From Enoplolaimus lenunculus (lineage: Eukaryota; Nematoda; Enoplea; Enoplida; Thoracostomopsidae), in NCBI GenBank assembly GCA_030248215.1, contig JASANG010002902.1, forward strand, positions 248,001 through 312,000: 64,000 bases of DNA, in the 5' to 3' direction. Positions 58,870 through 64,000 of the stretch are shown here, piece after piece. The translations under genes and the position numbers were made by a program. Under the pieces are notes generated by a model, which ran no database searches, was not told where the DNA came from, and saw nothing but the letters and a program-made list of their open reading frames with translations. The stretch's first letter is position 1. Each line of letters begins with the position of its first letter.

Positions 58870-59550
58870 CACATTTAACGTTAAGGCTTACAGGCTTGAA
58901 CCTTGGCCTAGGCAATCGTCTAAAGAGAAAGGCTCAGGTTTTCATTTCGGCTCTGGTAAGCTTGCTCCTAAACTCAAACTAAGGCTACTTATACGCCTGA
59001 GATTAGGTGTAAACGTGGAGAAAGTGTTCGGCAGTCTTCATAAGTTTGAGGGTCTGAACTATAAAAAAATCAAATTTTTAGGACCATAAGAGAATCTTAA
59101 TTCCATATTCTGTTGGCTTTAAAAGTTAGAAAGTAGTCTTACTACCTTAGCTCGTATTCTCAAATGTGTGTAGCACCTATTACCAGCTGGTGATAGACCT
59201 TGTGACTTTCGAAGCACGCAATAGTGAGGTTTGAAATTCAGCACATTTATTTCTTTCGCTTTTCTCTGCTACTGTGCAAATTTTGAGATCTGTAATTGCA
59301 CCTGTTTGTTAGCTTGAAAACCTATTACTAACTGGTGACAGGTGGTATACGCATTTGAGAATATGGGCCCTTAACTAAATGTCTATACTGACTTTGACAT
59401 CAGTTCCGTATACCTGTTAAACTTACCAATTCGACACTCATGACAAATGTGTCCCAAAAATTAATATACTCTATTTTTAGAAAGAAAACACTGATAATGT
59501 GATAATATAAACACTGCACGTGGAGAATTTTTATCTTCTATGATATTAAC
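58870..59550. other. intergenic, no gene seen
   Basis: No repeat end, coding domain or RNA fold recognised. Confidence 0.35.
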
Positions 59551-59554
59551 ATTT

Positions 59555-59614
59555 TAAGCCTAAGCCTAAGACCAAGCCTAAGCCTAAGCCTAAGCCTAAG
59601 CCTAAGCCTAAGCA
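59555..59614 (-). repeat. short TTAGGC-type array without visible MITE ends
   Basis: About ten CCTAAG hexamers, the last six perfect (AAGCCTAAGCCTAAGCC). Terminal repeats of the MITE family are not evident within 100 bp. Confidence 0.8.
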
Positions 59615-59776
59615 GCGTGACGAAAAACTAAGCAATATACCGTTTCGTAAGGGTTAAAAAATTCGCTTTCATTACGCTCGCTAAAACGTCAACACTGTGA
59701 CACGGTCTTACAGGGTTTTACCCCCAACACGAAACTTTGCCTATACCCATAGCGGCAACCTAAAATTAAGTATTCA

Positions 59777-60010
59777 CACTAGCGGATTCAAAGGGTGGGG
59801 TGGAATACGCCCCCCCACCATCTGCAATTTTTTGTATTAAAATGGTAAAGTCCCTTTACCTTACTATTTTTCCCCTTAGAAAATTTCCTGTAAAACACAA
59901 TTTTTCCCGCAGAATTTTTTGTGCTCAAATGAAAACGTCTCTACTTTATAATATTTGCGTTTTACAACATTTGCCAGCACCCCCTTCCGTCGGAAATTTT
60001 TGAATCCGCC
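59777..60010. mobile_element. CAGTGGCGGAT-type MITE, copy 3
   Basis: Left CACTAGCGGATTCAAAGGG; right GGAAATTTTTGAATCCGCC. The middle is related to the copies at 23176 and 56522, in opposite orientation. Confidence 0.55.
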
Positions 60011-60324
60011 TTTGGGTATCCGGGTACCAAACCAATTTCTTTGTATTAAGTCGCATTAACCTACTAGCCACGTATTCTTATTGATATATCGACGAATCTC
60101 TTGCTAAAAATACAGAATACATTGGTATATTATAGACCAAATGAATTGTAGATCATTCATGATATGCATGGACTATGTTTTATATAAAATAAGATACATG
60201 CGTCTGAAATACATCATTGTATCTAATATATTACCCTTAATTGTCCAGATACCGGGACGTGAGGGGTAGAAGCGTCATCGATAGCTTCTGAGCAGTTGTA
60301 TAGTTCCACACGGGCTTAAGCTCA

Positions 60325-60490
60325 GGCGCGTAGACAGCTCACTTTGCTAGGAGGGGCTAAAATTATTTCACCAGAAGCTTACAAGGGTTTTTAGTGACTT
60401 GCAAGGTTGAAAATTTTCTAGGGGGGGCCAAATTTTTTCCAGAGGGACTGAGCTCCCCCTGGCCCCTCTTGCCCTCCTTGGCTACGGGCC
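60325..60490. repeat. GTAGCCAG-type dispersed repeat, copy 2
   Basis: Starts GCGCGTAGACAGCTCACTTT and ends CTCCTTGGCTACGGGCCC. Contains GGGCCAAATTTTTTCCAGAG, parallel to copy 1. A third, weaker copy is at 60966-61136. Confidence 0.4.
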
Positions 60491-60740
60491 CGCTTAAGCT
60501 TAGGTTTAGGTTTAGGAAAAGGTAACGTCAAAGCAAGGCTAACCTATACATATTAGCTAACGATATCGCCTAAATTGTTATCTAAGCTAGAACCTGGCGT
60601 AACGCACATGACTTAGGCAAATATCTGCGATCAGGCTAAGGTTTAGGCTTAGGTAAGCCATTTTGGCTTAAAAGGCTTAGACTTAGGTTAAACCTTAGGC
60701 AATGGTTTAGGCTTAGGCTTGGGCTTGTGTTACCTCAGTG
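60488..60740 (+). repeat. decayed TTAGGC-type arrays
   Basis: Several short runs (TTAGGTTTAGGTTTAGG, TTAGGCTTAGGTAAGCC, TTTAGGCTTAGGCTTGGGCT) over 250 bp, interrupted by ordinary sequence. MITE ends are not visible. Confidence 0.55.
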
Positions 60741-61155
60741 TTTCTGTTATTTTTTTCAACCCCGACTCAGAATTTTTGCTATGTATTTTACAAAAATTCC
60801 GCGTGCCACAAAACCTTCAAACGCTATTTTACTTCCTAGCATAATTGTATTCTGTTCTGTGTTGCCCATCACTGTTTGGACAATGGGAATTTAAATCAAT
60901 TCTAGACCCCTCCCAGTGATTTTTCTACCAAATATGAACCGAGATGAGTATTTCACGGTCCGCCTGGCCAAGCTGCGTAGCCAGGTCAACATACCATAAG
61001 CATCTAAGCAGATTTAGAATAGGCATGTGGCTAAAATAACAACCTTACAAGTGAGCTAAAACTTTTCTGAGGGGAACAAATCGGTCAAAGAGGGAGTGAG
61101 CATCTTTGACCCCCCCTCCCTTTGGCTTCTGAACCGATCCTGGGTTACAACGTCG

Positions 61156-61380
61156 GGCCCATGTAAAGATCAGGGGTGCAACGGTTTTCTGTGGGACTGC
61201 AATAGAGTAAGTTTATGCTTTAGACTAATTTTTTGCCTGGCTTAGGCTTAGGCTTAGGCTTAGGAATATGCTCACTCTTACGCTTAGGCTTAGGCTTAGG
61301 GATATGCTCGCTCTTACGCTTAGGTTTAGGCTTAGGAATTTGCTTATAATACTGTTCCGCCCGTGTACTTTACATTGGCC
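61156..61380 (+). mobile_element. TTAGGC-bearing MITE
   Basis: 225 bp with ends GGCCCATGTAAAGATCAGGG and GTGTACTTTACATTGGCC. Flanks CAACGTCG and CAACGTCT match at 7 of 8. Two TTAGGC blocks are separated by AATATGCTCACTCTTACGC. Confidence 0.88.
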
Positions 61381-62308
61381 CAACGTCTATACGCTATGGT
61401 TTCTTTGGTCGTATTATCTTATTGTTTTATTGTTAATATCATTATTACTTTGATTACCTTCGTTAATAATTACAGTTTTACTTGTTCGTGGCTGAACTCG
61501 GTTTCTGTCAGAAATGTATCCTCGCTTGCATCATAATCATATGTTAGGTTTGAAAGCTTGTAGCCAGCTCAAGTTTGCTGCTAAAGGGGGTCAGGCATTA
61601 TGTGTAGGGCTTTCCATGACTAATAAGCGGACCTTTAAATTAAGGATGGAGACAAACTTAGCAGCACATGGGTCTATGACCACGTCGCTGGATTCGTTCT
61701 TGCTTTAACTTAGCTTTACTTCTGAATCATATACTTTATTACACAATACACGACAAGTATTTCCGTGATCCTGTTGTGTTCCTGGCATTTTTCTGATCTG
61801 CCAAAGTCTGTCGTGGTTCGGCGACGTAAACCATGGCGAAAGGAAAACTTCGGCTTTAGAACACTTTTTCCAGTGGTTTTGTGCTTGGGCTTAGCCGATG
61901 GTACAAGCCTTAAAGCTAAATGTTCGGTGTAAAGTGTCCCACAGCCCTGATTTTTGCTACATCGAGGCAGCTAAGTATCAGCATTGCTTGCCGTGTCTAC
62001 TAAAATATAATAAGTGGTTCACTGTGTAATTATGGGTGAAAACTGGCCAAGTACTTTTGTGGTCCACTGTAAAACAGTAGGCTGACATTGTACACTATAT
62101 TTTTTGCTTAGGCTTAGGCTTAATTGGTTCAAAGGTAAAAAAGTAAGAGATTGCAACCGGAAGTTTTAAGCTTTAATGCCCAAGTTTTAGAAACTAATCA
62201 AGATTTACGGTTATCGCTAGAATATGCAGTTGGGGTCTAACGGACCCCGGCCATTTGAATCAAATGACCCGCGGTAGACACATGCCCCTGTGCATGAATA
62301 CCTCCGCT
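61381..62308. other. intergenic, no gene seen
   Basis: Only a short TTAGGCTTAGGC remnant near 62106-62122. Plus-strand open frame 61514-61708 has no recognisable domain. Confidence 0.35.
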
Positions 62309-62565
62309 GGCCGATGTATAGAACAAGGCCGCAACAGTAGTGTAAGCATATTCGTAATCCTAAGCCTAAGCCTAAGCCTAAGCATAAGCCTAAGCCTAAG
62401 CCTAAGCCTAAGCCGAAGCCGAAGCATAAGCATAGGGATGAGCGTATTCCTAAGCCTAAACATAAGCCTAATTCTACGCCTAAGCAAAAAAGTTAGTCCA
62501 AAGCTTAAACGGACTATATTACAACCCCGCCGGGAATCGATCCGGTCCTGTTCTATATATGGGCC
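62309..62565 (-). mobile_element. TTAGGC-bearing MITE
   Basis: 257 bp with ends GGCCGATGTATAGAACAAGG and CCTGTTCTATATATGGGCC. Perfect 8-bp duplication CCTCCGCT (62301-62308, 62566-62573). Two runs of four CCTAAG hexamers. Confidence 0.93.
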
Positions 62566-62573
62566 CCTCCGCT

Positions 62574-63228
62574 GATAGAAGACAAAATTATTTAAAATTC
62601 ACATCATTCATTTCGCAGACATAAAAGCAAATTTATGGCGGTCAGGTGCTAATTAAATGCGAGACAAAACACAAACAATAGTGTGAAAATATATATTTCA
62701 CACTGCTTTGGCCATAAAACTCGTTGGCAAACCGTTGGATTCCGGAAAACTTAACATCAACGAACTCAACCCGGGACGCTTGCGTCGGATGGTGTATAAT
62801 TTGTCTAACTTTTCAAAAAAAATTTTGGTACCAGGGAAGGGTGACTTAGGGACTATGAAAATGTCATTTTTCAAAAATTCAAATTTGGGCGTGGAATAGG
62901 GAAGGTTATAGTAAAAGCTCAAATATGCAACAATTTTTAAAGTATAACGTTTTTTGGGCAAACGCAGGCCGCAAGAAAGACTCCAAAAAGACTCCAGGGA
63001 GACTCTGCTCTCTCGGGTTTCCCTGGGTATGGGCCCGTCTGATTATGGGTCGATTACACATGGAGCTGGTTTGATTTTTTCTTAATAGTTAATGCGCACA
63101 TGCCAGGACTGTCACCCGTTTGCAAACAAAATACTAATTTCTATTAGATTTCCGCCGATTGATCGTTCAGGTTTCAAATCAACATCGGAACTGAGTCGAA
63201 TATTTTTGAATTTTTCAGACGGTTGGCC
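62574..63228. other. intergenic, no gene seen
   Basis: Overlapping short open frames on both strands at 62698-62961 carry no recognisable domain. Confidence 0.35.
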
Positions 63229-63291
63229 GGAACGTTTTCCCGCGGGACTGTAATGCAGTAAGCTTAAGCTTTAGCCTAATTCTTTTGCTTT
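63229..63291 (+). mobile_element. 5' fragment of a TTAGGC-bearing MITE
   Basis: GGAACGTTTTCCCGCGGGAC then AGTAAGCTTAAGCTTTAGCC match the left subterminal part of the family (compare 61175-61235). The array and right end are absent. Confidence 0.6.
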
Positions 63292-64000
63292 CGTTGCTCC
63301 ATCACCGTTGGACTCTAAGAGCTTGACGCATGAGACCGATAGGAGTTTCATATCTTATAGAACGTGATATAATTGCTAAACACTGCATATTGTGTAGTTA
63401 TTGCACGAACACAGTTTGCAGTTACTTGCTCGTAGTATACTCGATGCATACCGCATAAGCATTGTGACCCAAAACCTAACTGAAAATGTTGTTAAACCAA
63501 GAAGGTACACAAAGCTATTGTATTTCACCGCGGTTACTAGTCTTTTGAACTGTTACCGTTGAAAGCGGACCTACAAAATTTTTGACCCACACAAAATGCG
63601 AATGATACCAAATAAACACTTCGCCAAACAAGCGAACCAGAAACCAAACAAATGTTTGGCTGTTAAATCTGAATGTAAAATTTTGGGTATGTGTCACATG
63701 CCGGTGGGACAGTCGATCGCTTTTAGGTTGGCGATGGCCTGGATGATTACCCCCCTCCATTGAATCCTGGCAGTATCCGGCATTGCATCAAAGTTGGTAT
63801 ACCATACCGGTACAAAAGGTTGTCTTGTTTTTAGCATAACCAGAACAATTTACTCTGTAAATAATCGCTGTATTAAATATCGAGCGAAAAAACTGACAAA
63901 TATTTACCGTTCAGTCATGTATTTATCCTTTGGTACAATGGTATGACAGTTAAAAGATAATGTTTCACTATACCGGGTTTAATACTGAAAAACCACAGAA
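63292..64000. other. intergenic, no gene seen
   Basis: No repeat ends or coding domain recognised. The minus-strand open frame at 63515-63760 has no known motif. Confidence 0.35.

Overview
The window is animal nuclear DNA with large intergenic distances, intron-rich genes and very dense short DNA transposons. The organism is most likely a nematode or a close ecdysozoan relative. This is inferred from two things: a glycogen synthase that reads as metazoan and nematode-like, and the hexamer TTAGGC (the nematode telomere repeat), which recurs across the window. No whole-genome comparison was possible, so the assignment is tentative.

The one gene resolved completely is a 15-exon glycogen synthase on the minus strand (43227 down to 33196). 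Every intron has GT-AG ends, all phases agree, and the spliced product is 689 residues. It keeps the UDP-glucose site, the E-x7-E catalytic pair, most of the arginine cluster for glucose-6-phosphate control, and a C-terminal ladder of GSK3-type phosphosites. Two other minus-strand exons look real but belong to genes I cannot name. One (29526-30513) is a first coding exon with a 32-residue asparagine run. The other (67-505) is an internal low-complexity exon. I found no rRNA, intact tRNA, CRISPR array or retrovirus-like gene.

The remainder is mostly non-autonomous transposons. (a) A family with ends like GGCCCATGTAAAGA and 8-bp target duplications carries arrays of TTAGGC. There are more than a dozen full or partial copies, concentrated at 44-63 kb and also at 5.8, 6.2, 14.7 and 31.3 kb. 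(b) A hAT-like family has ends CAGGGTGCAACCGG and repeated GGTTCC motifs; several copies have perfect 8-bp duplications. (c) Other hAT-like families have ends like AGGGATGTGCCGAT and CAGTGGCGGAT. (d) Two or three Tc1/mariner-like MITE families duplicate TA. (e) A GC-rich family carries 21-bp hairpin arrays. (f) An 871-bp element with a TTA duplication sits inside a copy of family (a). (g) tRNA-derived SINE-like units occur, one in tandem. (h) A repeat family recognisable by a GTCC microsatellite has four copies.

Region by region: 0-7.5 kb holds the low-complexity exon, degraded repeats and a 5-kb inverted-repeat structure with smaller repeats nested inside it. 7.5-29 kb is gene-poor with scattered MITEs and microsatellites. 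29.5-43.2 kb is the genic part. 43.2-64 kb is again gene-poor and is dominated by the TTAGGC-bearing elements and insertions into them.
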